This document shows, in pieces, positions 18,607 through 28,730 of a stretch of 64,000 bases of DNA (position 1 is its first letter; every line of letters begins with the position of its first letter). The notes below the pieces were generated by a model. The model searched no databases, was not told where the DNA came from, and saw only the letters and a program-made list of their open reading frames with translations. A program made the translations under genes and the position numbers. Source of the stretch: Diaphorobacter ruginosibacter (GTDB taxonomy: Bacteria; Pseudomonadota; Gammaproteobacteria; Burkholderiales; Burkholderiaceae_C); the NCBI RefSeq assembly GCF_014395975.1, contig NZ_CP060714.1, positions 2,666,001-2,730,000 of the forward strand. Reading direction: 5' to 3'.

Positions 18607-19071
18607 ATGCCGGAAATGCGCGATGACTCCCCCAGCGACGATACCCTCCCATCCGATGGGACGCCGCCCATGCCGCAGCACCCGCCCCGACCGCTTCTGG
18701 TGCGCTGGCTGCTCATGACATTCGCCGTGTTCTGCCTGGTGATGGGGGTGATCGGCATCGTCGTGCCCGGCCTGCCCACCACGGTCTTCATCCTGATGGC
18801 AGGCTGGGCCGCCGCGCGCAGCTCGCCACGACTGCATGCGTGGCTGTGGCATCACCGGCTCTTCGGCCCGATGCTGCAGGAATGGAGCCATGGCGGCAGG
18901 GTGAGCCGCAAGACGAAATGGAGCGCAAGCATCGTGATGTCGCTGTGTGCTTGCGTGCTGCTCGTGAGCCATGCTCCTTTCTGGGTGAAGGTGGGAGCCA
19001 ATGCCTGCATGGCCTGTGTGCTGGCCTGGCTATGGTTTCGCCCGGAGCCGCCTTCCACGACGTCCCGCTGA
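18607..19071 (+). CDS. YbaN/DUF454 family small inner-membrane protein
   Basis: 154 aa from ATG 18607. A short polar N-terminus is followed by a hydrophobic helix pair (LLVRWLLMTFAVFCLVMGVIG, VVPGLPTTVFILMAGWAAARSS), the DUF454 signature LPTTxFxLxAxxxxARSSPRLHxWL, the WLWHHRLFGPMLQEW segment, and a C-terminal helix pair (ASIVMSLCACVLLVSHAPFWV, ACMACVLAWLWF). DUF454 proteins are uncharacterised inner-membrane proteins. It starts divergently from def; the promoters of both must lie in 18522-18606. Confidence 0.88.
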   Translation: MPEMRDDSPSDDTLPSDGTPPMPQHPPRPLLVRWLLMTFAVFCLVMGVIGIVVPGLPTTVFILMAGWAAARSSPRLHAWLWHHRLFGPMLQEWSHGGRVSRKTKWSASIVMSLCACVLLVSHAPFWVKVGANACMACVLAWLWFRPEPPSTTSR

Positions 19072-19167
19072 GACGCACCGCAGCAGGCAAGATGGCAGCA
19101 AACCGGCATTTTTTTGCAAATTGGACGCCCGGACCTTCAATCGGGAAGAACCCGTCATTTTTTTGGC

Positions 19168-19173
19168 TATAAT
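19168..19173 (+). promoter_or_regulatory. -10 element of the tRNA-Asn array
   Basis: A consensus TATAAT lies 12 nt before the first tRNA-Asn gene. No clear -35 hexamer is seen at the usual 16-18 nt spacing. Confidence 0.65.
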
Positions 19174-19184
19174 CTAAGGCTTGT

Positions 19185-19260
19185 TCCTCAATAGCTCAGT
19201 CGGTAGAGCGCCGGACTGTTAATCCGTAGGTCCCTGGTTCGAGCCCAGGTTGAGGAGCCA
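19185..19260 (+). tRNA. tRNA-Asn (GTT), copy 1
   Basis: 76 nt including encoded CCA. The acceptor stem TCCTCAA pairs with TTGAGGA, the anticodon loop reads CTGTTAATC with anticodon GTT, and the T-arm is CTGGTTCGAGCCCAG. First of five identical genes, 12 nt after a consensus -10 box. Confidence 0.97.
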
Positions 19261-19327
19261 AGAATTTCAGGGCCTTGCAACCCCATAAGGGCACAGGGCC
19301 TGTTCGCAAGAACAACATACCGATCAT

Positions 19328-19403
19328 TCCTCAATAGCTCAGTCGGTAGAGCGCCGGACTGTTAATCCGTAGGTCCCTGGTTCGAGCCCAGGTTGAGGAG
19401 CCA
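19328..19403 (+). tRNA. tRNA-Asn (GTT), copy 2
   Basis: Identical in all 76 nt to copy 1, with encoded CCA. The spacer from copy 1 is 67 nt, 9 nt longer than the other spacers. Confidence 0.97.
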
Positions 19404-19461
19404 AAATTTCAGGGCCTTGCAATCGCACAGGGCCTGTTCGCAAGAACAACGTACCGATCAT

Positions 19462-19537
19462 TCCTCAATAGCTCAGTCGGTAGAGCGCCGGACTGTTAAT
19501 CCGTAGGTCCCTGGTTCGAGCCCAGGTTGAGGAGCCA
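19462..19537 (+). tRNA. tRNA-Asn (GTT), copy 3
   Basis: Identical in all 76 nt to copy 1, with encoded CCA; 58 nt spacer from copy 2. Confidence 0.97.
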
Positions 19538-19596
19538 AGAATTTCAGGGCCTTGCAATCGCACAGGGCCTGTTCGCAAGAACAACGTACCGATCAT

Positions 19597-19672
19597 TCCT
19601 CAATAGCTCAGTCGGTAGAGCGCCGGACTGTTAATCCGTAGGTCCCTGGTTCGAGCCCAGGTTGAGGAGCCA
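19597..19672 (+). tRNA. tRNA-Asn (GTT), copy 4
   Basis: Identical in all 76 nt to copy 1, with encoded CCA; 59 nt spacer from copy 3. Confidence 0.97.
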
Positions 19673-19730
19673 AAATTTCAGGGCCTTGCAATCGCACAGG
19701 GCCTGTTCGCAAGAACAACATACCGATCAT

Positions 19731-19806
19731 TCCTCAATAGCTCAGTCGGTAGAGCGCCGGACTGTTAATCCGTAGGTCCCTGGTTCGAGCCCAGGTTGAG
19801 GAGCCA
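19731..19806 (+). tRNA. tRNA-Asn (GTT), copy 5
   Basis: Identical in all 76 nt to copy 1, with encoded CCA; 58 nt spacer from copy 4. It is followed 5 nt later by the array terminator. Confidence 0.97.
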
Positions 19807-19810
19807 CTTG

Positions 19811-19846
19811 AAAAGCCACCCGAGATTCGTCTCTGGTGGCTTTTTT
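19811..19846 (+). terminator. Rho-independent terminator of the tRNA-Asn array
   Basis: AAAAGCCACC and GGTGGCTTTT form a 10 bp stem around a 14 nt loop with a run of six T on the plus strand. Confidence 0.9.
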
Positions 19847-19977
19847 CATGGCCGGGCCGCCCAGAATGAAAACGCCCCTCGGGAGGAGGCGGCTACAACA
19901 TACAGTGAGCCTGCGAAGAGGATATGGAGCAATGCCGGATCATGCCCCACATCGCTTCTCTGCTGAACCGAAGTGAT

Positions 19978-21237
19978 TTACATCGCGTCGATCATCACCT
20001 GGCCAAAGCCCGAGCAGCTCACCTGCGTCGCACCATCCATCAGGCGCGCAAAATCATAGGTGACCTTCTTGCTCGCAATGGCCTTTTCCATGGCCTTGAT
20101 GATGAGGTCGGCTGCCTCGTTCCAGCCCATGTGCCGCAGCATCATCTCGGCGGAAAGGATTTCCGAACCCGGGTTCACATAGTCCTTGCCGGCGTACTTG
20201 GGCGCGGTGCCATGGGTCGCCTCGAACATGGCGACCGAGTCGGACATGTTCGCGCCGGGAGCAATGCCGATGCCGCCGACCTGCGCAGCCAGCGCGTCGG
20301 AGACGTAGTCGCCGTTCAGGTTCAGGGTGGCAATCACGCTGTACTCCGCGGGGCGCAGCAGGATCTGCTGCAGGAATGCATCCGCGATGCTGTCCTTGAT
20401 GGTGATGTCCTTGCCGGTATTCGGGTTCTTCACGCGCATCCATGGACCGCCGTCGATGAGCTCGCCACCGAACTCCTGCGCCGCGAGCTCGTAGCCCCAG
20501 TCGCGGAAGGCCCCTTCCGTGTACTTCATGATGTTGCCCTTGTGCACAAGCGTCACGCTGGGCTTGTCATGATCGATGGCGTACTGGATCGCCTTGCGCA
20601 CCAGGCGCTGCGTGCCCTCGCGCGAAACCGGCTTCACGCCGATGCCCGAGGTTTCGGGGAAGCGGATCTTCTTGACGCCGAATTCATCCTGCAGGATCTT
20701 GATGAGCTTTTTCGCCTTGTCCGATTCGGCGGGAAACTCGATGCCCGCGTAGATGTCTTCCGAGTTCTCGCGGAAGATCACCATGTTGACCTTTTCGGGC
20801 TCCTTGACCGGTGAAGGCACGCCCTTGAAATACTGCACGGGGCGCAGGCAGACGTAGAGGTCAAGTTCCTGGCGCAGGGCCACATTGAGGGAGCGGATGC
20901 CGCCTCCGACCGGTGTGGTCAACGGGCCCTTGATCGAGACCACATAGTCGCGCACCACCTGCAGCGTCTCTTCCGGCAGCCACACGTCCGGGCCATACAC
21001 CCTGGTTGACTTCTCACCCGCGTAGATCTCCATCCAGTGAATCCGGCGCTTGCCGCCATAGGCCTTGGCGACAGCCGCATCCACCACCTTGATCATGACC
21101 GGCGTGATGTCCGCGCCAGTACCATCGCCTTCGATGAAGGGAATGATGGGTAGGTCCGGCACGCTCAGCGTCATGTCGGGGTTGACGGTGATTTTCTGGC
21201 CGTCGGCGGGCACCTTGATATGCTGGAATGCGCTCAT
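19978..21237 (-). CDS. icd: NADP-dependent isocitrate dehydrogenase, homodimeric type
   Basis: 419 aa from ATG 21237 (MSAFQHIKVP), chosen because AGGAGA sits 7 nt upstream; an ATG 24 nt earlier lacks this. TCA-cycle enzyme making 2-oxoglutarate, CO2 and NADPH. Conserved parts: IPFIEGDGTGADITP, GPLTTPVGGGIRSLNVALRQ with the serine corresponding to the AceK-phosphorylated residue of E. coli, CLRPVQYFKGVPSPVKEPE, FRENSEDIYAGIE, and GTAPKYAGKDYVNPGSEIL, whose Lys-Tyr pair is the NADP-specific signature. A second, unrelated monomeric enzyme is encoded about 5 kb away at 26284-28512. A terminal-repeat element sits just 38 bp upstream of this start. Confidence 0.95.
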   Translation of the reverse strand: MSAFQHIKVPADGQKITVNPDMTLSVPDLPIIPFIEGDGTGADITPVMIKVVDAAVAKAYGGKRRIHWMEIYAGEKSTRVYGPDVWLPEETLQVVRDYVVSIKGPLTTPVGGGIRSLNVALRQELDLYVCLRPVQYFKGVPSPVKEPEKVNMVIFRENSEDIYAGIEFPAESDKAKKLIKILQDEFGVKKIRFPETSGIGVKPVSREGTQRLVRKAIQYAIDHDKPSVTLVHKGNIMKYTEGAFRDWGYELAAQEFGGELIDGGPWMRVKNPNTGKDITIKDSIADAFLQQILLRPAEYSVIATLNLNGDYVSDALAAQVGGIGIAPGANMSDSVAMFEATHGTAPKYAGKDYVNPGSEILSAEMMLRHMGWNEAADLIIKAMEKAIASKKVTYDFARLMDGATQVSCSGFGQVMIDAM

Positions 21238-21275
21238 GCAAGTCTCCTGTTGACTGGACACACCAGTTACCCTCC

Positions 21276-21445
21276 CCTAGGGAGCCTCTGCAAAACCCCC
21301 TGCCATCATCTGAACGCGGCCTCGGGCGATCCGCGGCGTTGTCTTTTTCGTCAATAGCTACTGCTATTGCCTTCAAAAGACGCCTTGCGGCTCATCCCGA
21401 TCCGCGTCCAACCGATTGGCGAGGGTTTTGCAGAGGCTCCCTAGG
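21276..21445. mobile_element. 170 bp MITE-like element with perfect 23 bp terminal inverted repeats
   Basis: The left end, CCTAGGGAGCCTCTGCAAAA continuing to CCC (21276-21298), is the exact reverse complement of 21423-21445. The outermost CTAG could be a duplicated 4 bp target. The interior holds further dyads (CAATAGCTACTGCTATTG near 21352) but no open reading frame. A diverged relative lies at 42672-42807. The CTCTGCAAAA-type end and CTAG target are compatible with mobilisation by an IS5-family transposase; that is inference. It lies in the icd promoter region. Confidence 0.75.
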
Positions 21446-21595
21446 CAAACACTGGCGTCGATTCGAATGATTCTAGCTACAAAAGAAATGGTGGAACCCT
21501 GTCAACGCGGTGACATCTGCCGCGTTGAAAGCGTGTCTCGCGGCATACATGGTGTATGCACGGACAGATCTCCCTTCCATTAGGAATTTGCATAT

Positions 21596-21814
21596 ATGAA
21601 AAAACTCCTCGCAATCCTGGCAATGGGCATGTTCGCAGTGGGCGCTATCGCCCAACCTGCTCCGGCAACGGCTCCAGAAGCCGTGCAACCGGCTGCTGCT
21701 GCACCTGCTGCAAAGACCCCCAAGGCGAAAAACCACCATGCGAAGGCGACCAAGCACGCCGGCAAGCAACACAAGGTGGCCAAGAAGAGCCGCAAGCAAA
21801 AATCCATGGCCTGA
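21596..21814 (+). CDS. Small secreted Ala/Lys/His-rich basic protein (acid-shock-protein-like)
   Basis: 72 aa. A clear signal peptide (MKKLLAILAMGMFAVGAIAQ) is followed by a Pro/Ala-rich stretch (PAPATAPEAVQPAAAAPAA) and a strongly basic tail (KTPKAKNHHAKATKHAGKQH and onward, rich in Lys and His). An AGGAA sequence about 9 nt upstream fits a ribosome site, and a terminator follows within 50 nt, so it is a stand-alone gene. Composition and layout resemble the Asr acid-shock proteins of enterobacteria, but such low-complexity likeness is weak evidence of homology. Expected to be periplasmic or secreted. No functional motif is visible. Confidence 0.7.
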   Translation: MKKLLAILAMGMFAVGAIAQPAPATAPEAVQPAAAAPAAKTPKAKNHHAKATKHAGKQHKVAKKSRKQKSMA

Positions 21815-21860
21815 CACAGCTCGCGCCGCTTCCGTAGCGGCCGCTGAAGGCCAACAGACA

Positions 21861-21890
21861 CAGCCCGCCTCGCGCGGGCTGTTTGCTTCT
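21861..21890 (+). terminator. Rho-independent terminator of the small basic protein gene
   Basis: CAGCCCGC and GCGGGCTG form an 8 bp stem with a short loop, then TTTGCTTCT, about 45 nt after the stop codon at 21814. Confidence 0.8.
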
Positions 21891-22052
21891 CGGTGCACCT
21901 GGACGGCGCGGCTCCGGCGCCTCGACGGCATGCGAGGGCTTTTCGCGCCCTCGCCGCCACGAAACTAAACTAGGGCCATGGCATCCAATATCGCACCGCA
22001 GAATCCGGTTCTTTTCCGCTCGATCACCATGCCCCCATGGGCCGCCCCATCC

Positions 22053-22526
22053 ATGAAAAACATCGTTTCACGCTTCGTCCTGGCCATCGGATTGACGGCC
22101 TGCGCCCTGCACGCGCAGGCGCAGGCACCTGCTGCAGGCCAGCCGCAACTCGGCCTGCAGCGCACGACCATCACGGCAGGCATGTACCTTATCGATGCCC
22201 AACTCGCCTTATCGCCCCGGGAGCGTGAAATCGGGCTCATGCACCGCAAGGACATGCCCGCCCAGGAAGGCATGCTGTTCGTGTTCGAGCAACCGGCCAC
22301 GCAGTGCTTCTGGATGCGCAACACACTGCTCCCGCTGACCGCCGCCTTCGTCGCCGATGACGGCACGATCGTGAACCTGGCCGACATGAAGCCGATGACC
22401 GAGAACTCGCACTGCTCGGAGAAGCCCGTGCGGTATGTGCTGGAGATGAATCAGGGCTGGTTTGCCAAGCGCGGCCTGAAGGCCGGAGCCCGCTTGACGG
22501 GGCAGCCCTTCCGCGCGGCCAAGTAA
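22053..22526 (+). CDS. DUF192 family exported protein
   Basis: 157 aa if started at ATG 22053, which begins a good signal peptide (MKNIVSRFVLAIGLTACALHAQAQ). In-frame ATGs at 21978 and 22029 would add residues lacking signal character. DUF192 hallmarks are present: ITAGMYLIDAQLALSPRERE, IGLMHRKDMPAQEGMLFVFE, CFWMRNTLLPLTAAFV, IVNLADMKPMTENSHCSEKP and RYVLEMNQGWFAKRGLKAG. The domain is a small beta-barrel of unknown function found in archaea and bacteria and is usually periplasmic. It stands alone downstream of the small basic protein gene and converges on the zinc-ribbon cluster. Confidence 0.88.
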   Translation: MKNIVSRFVLAIGLTACALHAQAQAPAAGQPQLGLQRTTITAGMYLIDAQLALSPREREIGLMHRKDMPAQEGMLFVFEQPATQCFWMRNTLLPLTAAFVADDGTIVNLADMKPMTENSHCSEKPVRYVLEMNQGWFAKRGLKAGARLTGQPFRAAK

Positions 22527-22601
22527 CCTCGGCAACGTGCGAAGGACACGTCAGGCGGCAGCGAGCGAACCGGAATTCGCGCGCCGTCCGCTCCCGTAGT
22601 C

Positions 22602-24008
22602 CTACTGACGCGTTCCGCAGTTTTCGCAGAACAGGTCATCGGCGCCAATGCGGTGACCGCAGGCCTTGCAGGCCTTGCTCGAATCGGCCGCGGGCACGTC
22701 GCCCGATGATGCGGCTGCCGCAGCGGCCGCGACGCTGCCAAGCATCCCGGCCGCAGGGCCGGATGCCGATGGCGCCGCAGGTGATGCGGGTGCAGCGGAA
22801 GGCTGCGACTGAGCCACTTCGCGCGCTGCCGCCTGGCGCTGTGCTTCCGCCCGGGCCCGTGCTTCGCGCTCGGCCTCGGCACGGGCTGCGGCCTGGCGCT
22901 CTTCCTGCTCCTGCACGCGCAGGCGCGATTGCTCTTCCTCGCGCTGTGCGACTTCGGCCGCCTCGGCCTCCCGGGCCGCTGCTGCGGCCTCCACGCGCTC
23001 GGTGGCTGCCTGCTTGGCGCGATCGGCTGCCGCACGGGCCTTGTCTGCCGCCTCGCGCGCCTTTTCGCGCATCACGCCAAAGGCGCCTTCGATATCGCTT
23101 TCGGTTCCGGCGGTGTCCAGGCCCGAGGACGCCTGCAGGTACAGCACGTTCATCCCCATGATCGCCACCAGCGCCACCAGCGCGAACAACAGCAGGCCGA
23201 GCAGGCTCATGCCCAGCATGGCACCCGCCAGCGAGGCATTGGAGAACATGCCCATCATCGGGCTGAAGGCGCTGTGCCCACCGAAGGCCGAGTAACCTCC
23301 GCCACCGAGAATGCCGGTCGCGGCCGCCGTGAGCGCGCCCGCGGCAGGAAACACGCCCGACATGATCAGCATGCCGATGACCGCCAGGATGATGTAGAGC
23401 ACCATCATCATCAGCACCACCTGCACCAGGCGGTTGCGCGCAATGGCAAAGACGCTGGCAAGGGCCTGGCGAAAGCTGAGCCCGCTCCAGACCGCCGGCG
23501 CAAACAGCGGAAACACCACCCACACGCAGGCAATGATGAAGGCCGACGCAATCAGCACCAGCAGCGGGTGTGCCACGAATGCCAGCACTGCACCGATCAC
23601 CGGCACCTTGCAGATGAAGTAGATCAACGCAGCCACCAGCATGAACGCAATCGACACCAGCACCACGGCAATGCCCAGCAACAGGAACTTCGGCACCGAC
23701 CCCAGGCCGAACATCGCGGCCTCGGACAGGCTGCGCTGCGGCACATTGCGCGCCTTGTCCATCAGCAGGACCCCGACGGCCGATGCGCCAGCCACCCAGA
23801 CCACGAACGCCAGGACGGCCAGCACGAACGTGAGCAGCCCGCCGATGGCGCCCCCCATGCGCAGCATCGAGACCTGCATCAACCAGAAGATCACACCGCA
23901 GGCCAGCGCCGTGAGGAACCCCATGCCGAGCGCGCGCCATTGGGTCAGTCCCTCGCCTGCCCTGGTCAGGGCCCCGAAGTCTATGGATTGATAGCGGGAT
24001 TCGTTCAT
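22602..24008 (-). CDS. Multi-pass membrane protein with coiled-coil and C-terminal zinc ribbon
   Basis: 468 aa. The first ~280 residues contain about six hydrophobic segments (MGFLTALACGVIFWLMQVSML, GLLTFVLAVLAFVVWVAGASA, FLLLGIAVVLVSIAFMLVAA, PLLVLIASAFIIACVWVVF, VVLMMMVLYIILAVIGMLI, MSLLGLLLFALVALVAIMGM) interrupted by a Gly-rich loop. Residues ~300-400 are an Ala/Glu/Arg-rich helix (EKAREAADKARAAADRAKQA and onward), probably a coiled coil. The C-terminus is a zinc ribbon, CKACGHR and CENCGTRQ. I do not recognise the family beyond this architecture. It is the last gene of a three-gene minus-strand set with a lipoprotein and a second zinc-ribbon protein. Confidence 0.8.
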   Translation of the reverse strand: MNESRYQSIDFGALTRAGEGLTQWRALGMGFLTALACGVIFWLMQVSMLRMGGAIGGLLTFVLAVLAFVVWVAGASAVGVLLMDKARNVPQRSLSEAAMFGLGSVPKFLLLGIAVVLVSIAFMLVAALIYFICKVPVIGAVLAFVAHPLLVLIASAFIIACVWVVFPLFAPAVWSGLSFRQALASVFAIARNRLVQVVLMMMVLYIILAVIGMLIMSGVFPAAGALTAAATGILGGGGYSAFGGHSAFSPMMGMFSNASLAGAMLGMSLLGLLLFALVALVAIMGMNVLYLQASSGLDTAGTESDIEGAFGVMREKAREAADKARAAADRAKQAATERVEAAAAAREAEAAEVAQREEEQSRLRVQEQEERQAAARAEAEREARARAEAQRQAAAREVAQSQPSAAPASPAAPSASGPAAGMLGSVAAAAAAASSGDVPAADSSKACKACGHRIGADDLFCENCGTRQ

Positions 24009-24105
24009 GGCTTCTTTCTCGCGTGCAAAGTCAGTGAAGAGAGCGCGCCGCCCTCCGGCGCGCAGCAGTCAGTCGGCCGATGGCCTGCCCGGGGAACCCG
24101 GGCGC

Positions 24106-24780
24106 TCAGGGACGCTTCTTGAGATCCCCGGCCTTGATGGTGTAGCGCTCGATACCCTTGAGTACCTCGGAGCTCACCTCCTTGCGCACCGTCAGCGCAT
24201 TGCCGTCCTTGGTCAGGGATTCACCCTCGCTCGTATTGACCTTGCGGCCACGGACGTCGGCGGAAGACTGCTCCACCAGGATGGTCGCGCCGCCGCGGTT
24301 GTCCGCGACACGGGTGGCCAGCGCCTTCACGGCATTCATGGCATTGGTGTAGCCGCGCTTTTTCTTGCCGGCCGTCGGCATTTCGATGATGACGGCATCC
24401 AGCATCTTCATGTCGGCCACGCGGGGCGTCAGGCTGTCGGTGACCGGGACGGTCGTGGTCAGCACCGAGCTGTTGCGCGGGCGCTGGGCCTTGGGCAGCG
24501 AGTTGCCTGCATCCACGGCAGCCGCAATGCTCACCTCGGCGTCGCGCACCTCCTCGTCGAGCTGCAGTTGCAGCGCATTGAAGCGCGCCACCGATTCGGC
24601 CTCGGTCTGGGCCTGCCTGGCCGCCTGATCCGCCTTGGCCTTCTGTGCGGCCTGGACCTGCACGCACGCGGGATCGGCATTGTTGGGATCATCGCAATTA
24701 GGTGGTGCAGAGGGCGCGGTACCGCAGCCGGCAAGAGCGGCAGTGGCGAGGGCAATGCTGGCAAGTGTGAAACGCGTCAT
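24106..24780 (-). CDS. Lipoprotein of unknown function in the zinc-ribbon cluster
   Basis: 224 aa from ATG 24780 (MTRFTLASIALATAALAGCGTA). A lipobox LAGC gives lipidated Cys19. Residues 35-75 are Ala/Gln/Glu-rich and probably helical (VQAAQKAKADQAARQAQTEA); the rest is a compact soluble domain (VLTTTVPVTDSLTPRVADMK, GYTNAMNAVKALATRVADNR, ATILVEQSSADVRGRKVN). No known domain recognised. The middle gene of the set, 65 nt downstream of the first zinc-ribbon gene and about 100 nt upstream of the multi-pass one, so a single operon is likely. The anchored position suggests an envelope role. Confidence 0.78.
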   Translation of the reverse strand: MTRFTLASIALATAALAGCGTAPSAPPNCDDPNNADPACVQVQAAQKAKADQAARQAQTEAESVARFNALQLQLDEEVRDAEVSIAAAVDAGNSLPKAQRPRNSSVLTTTVPVTDSLTPRVADMKMLDAVIIEMPTAGKKKRGYTNAMNAVKALATRVADNRGGATILVEQSSADVRGRKVNTSEGESLTKDGNALTVRKEVSSEVLKGIERYTIKAGDLKKRP

Positions 24781-24845
24781 GGTTATCCTGTGATGAATGA
24801 GGAAGGTTCGACCGAGAGGTTGGAAATGGTATGCCCTGGCTTCCA

Positions 24846-25916
24846 TCAATCCAGAAGGCTGTCCAGGCTGCTCTTGTCGCTCTTGCGGCGTTCGGGGCGC
24901 ACGGGTACGGAGGGCGGCGGCACGACGGTGGCCGGTGCATCCTGGAGCACATGGATGGGCTCGACCTTCGCGGGCGCAGGCTCGCTCGGCGGAGGCGGCA
25001 ATCCTGCCGGTACGGCCGCATCCACGGCGACGGCATCCGACGGTACCGGCTCGGTGGACGCCGTGGCTGCCGCCGCGTCCGATGCCTCAACAGCCTCGCC
25101 CGGATCGCTGCCCTCCATCTGCGCGGGAACCACGCTTTCACCCTCCGCCACGTCATCGACCGCGGGCCGTGCGGCGGTCGCGCCCGCGGCCTCCACGCCA
25201 TCCCCGCCCGGGGCTATCAATCGCTGGTATCCAAACCATCCGCCGCCACCAATCAGCAACAGTGCTGCGACGGTCACAAGCATCCACTTGAGCCCCGAAC
25301 CGCTGTCGTTGGCCTGGCGTTCCAGTTCTGCGAAGTCGTCCATGCGATCAAAGCTGACAGGGGCCACCTGGGGCACTTGAGGCATCTGGGGCATCTGGGC
25401 CGACTCGGGTGCCGTCCGGGGAGAAAAGTCAGGTGCGGGTGGGCGAACGGGCGCCACCTCCTGCGGCACGACCAGGTCCGGCAGCTCGAAATCGGGAGCG
25501 TCACCGCGTTTGACGGGGTGGATGGGCAGCACGCCCGATGGCGCGGGGTCCATGTCGAACGACACCGCCTCGGGGACGACCGGCTCTTCAACGGCCTGAT
25601 GGCTTTGATGATTCTGACCCAAGCCCGCCACAGAAACACCCGCCTCCTGCTGCGACCCGAAGCGCATATCGGCCACGACATCGGTCAGGGAGCCGCATCC
25701 GGTGCAGAAGCGTGCACCCGGCCGCAGGGGCTTGCCGCACTCGCTGCAGGGGAACGAGGCGTTTTCAACGGCCTCGCCAAAGGCGGATGTGGGTGCGGAT
25801 GTGGGCGCAATAGGTGCCGGCTGCGAAACCAGCGTGCCGCATTTATTGCAAAAACGAGCTCCCGGCGAGAGCGAATGACTACAGGCAGGACAATTCATGA
25901 GTTTGGTATTTGCCAC
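24846..25916 (-). CDS. Double zinc-ribbon protein with one transmembrane helix
   Basis: About 356 aa from GTG 25916; ATG 25898, six codons later, is an equally possible start. Two zinc ribbons at the N-terminus: CPACSHSLSPGARFCNKCG and CSECGKPLRPGARFCTGCG. A Pro-rich linker follows, then a single transmembrane helix near residues 215-235 (WMLVTVAALLLIGGGGWFGY), then an Ala/Pro/Val-rich acidic region, likely extracytoplasmic. The layout, zinc ribbon inside and one TM helix with low-complexity tail outside, recurs in bacterial signalling or scaffold proteins of unknown role. First gene of the set, with two palindromes in its upstream region. Confidence 0.8.
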   Translation of the reverse strand: MANTKLMNCPACSHSLSPGARFCNKCGTLVSQPAPIAPTSAPTSAFGEAVENASFPCSECGKPLRPGARFCTGCGSLTDVVADMRFGSQQEAGVSVAGLGQNHQSHQAVEEPVVPEAVSFDMDPAPSGVLPIHPVKRGDAPDFELPDLVVPQEVAPVRPPAPDFSPRTAPESAQMPQMPQVPQVAPVSFDRMDDFAELERQANDSGSGLKWMLVTVAALLLIGGGGWFGYQRLIAPGGDGVEAAGATAARPAVDDVAEGESVVPAQMEGSDPGEAVEASDAAAATASTEPVPSDAVAVDAAVPAGLPPPPSEPAPAKVEPIHVLQDAPATVVPPPSVPVRPERRKSDKSSLDSLLD

Positions 25917-25941
25917 TTCTATTCAGTTCTATCCTGCCATA

Positions 25942-25994
25942 GAAATATTAAAAATATTTCAACAATGATCGACCTGCAACATTTGCATGCAAAT
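25942..25994. promoter_or_regulatory. Two palindromes upstream of the zinc-ribbon operon
   Basis: GAAATATT and AATATTTC (25942-25960) are 8 bp arms around 3 nt, and ATTTGCATGCAAAT (25981-25994) is a perfect 14 bp palindrome. Both lie within 80 bp upstream of the first zinc-ribbon gene, in an AT-rich patch that probably contains its promoter. The remainder of the 25917-26180 gap shows nothing recognisable. Confidence 0.4.
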
Positions 25995-26180
25995 CTATCG
26001 GGGCAAGAGAGGCAAGAAGGATAGCGCGCATTGGCGGCGTTTCGTTTTTCGCGCATTGTGTACTGAGCCTTGACCCACGCCAAGCCAGACGGAGCTATCC
26101 GAAAGCATCGGCCATTCACCCAAACTAATACCCAGGTCAATATCCTCCAACGGTTCGAATCGGCCAGCGTATTGATTGCC

Positions 26181-26216
26181 CAAAACAAAAGAGCCCGCAG
26201 CACACACTGCGGGCTC
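26181..26216 (-). terminator. Rho-independent terminator of monomeric icd
   Basis: On the minus strand GAGCCCGCAG-TGTGTG-CTGCGGGCTC is a perfect 10 bp stem followed by TTTTGTTTT, about 70 nt after the stop. Confidence 0.9.
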
Positions 26217-26283
26217 CCGAGGAGAGCAATGACTCAGCACCGGCCCCGTGCAGGGCCATATGGAGTCAGCCCGGGCGACCGTT

Positions 26284-28512
<2,229 letters not shown>

Positions 28513-28730
28513 TGTCTCTTTCAAGTGGCGAAACAGGAATCAGGATGCAGCCGGGCTTTTGTGAAGATCGCTGCGATGCAATCGATCCGCAGGGAGCGCC
28601 CGCACACATTCGCCGGTAAGCGAAATTCATTGTGCAATGCAATATCACCATACGGGATGACACTTCCGGATTGTCGCTGTTTTTCAAGTCTTATACAAGA
28701 CTCAAGCCCCTGAACCGACTCGCCCGACGC

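Larger units (their letters stand above)
19185..19806 (+). repeat. Tandem array of five tRNA-Asn units (period 134-143 bp)
   Basis: Both the tRNAs and the spacers are repeated almost exactly; spacers share AATTTCAGGGCCTTGCAA, CACAGGGCCTGTTCGCAAG and CCGATCAT. Start-to-start distances are 143, 134, 135 and 134 bp. This indicates recent unequal-crossover amplification, or homogenisation, of a tRNA-plus-spacer unit. One promoter and one terminator suggest a polycistronic precursor. Confidence 0.95.

Noticed and set aside
19185..19806. Regular repeats considered as a CRISPR array
   Set aside because: The repeat unit is a full tRNA-Asn and the spacers are also repeated, not unique.
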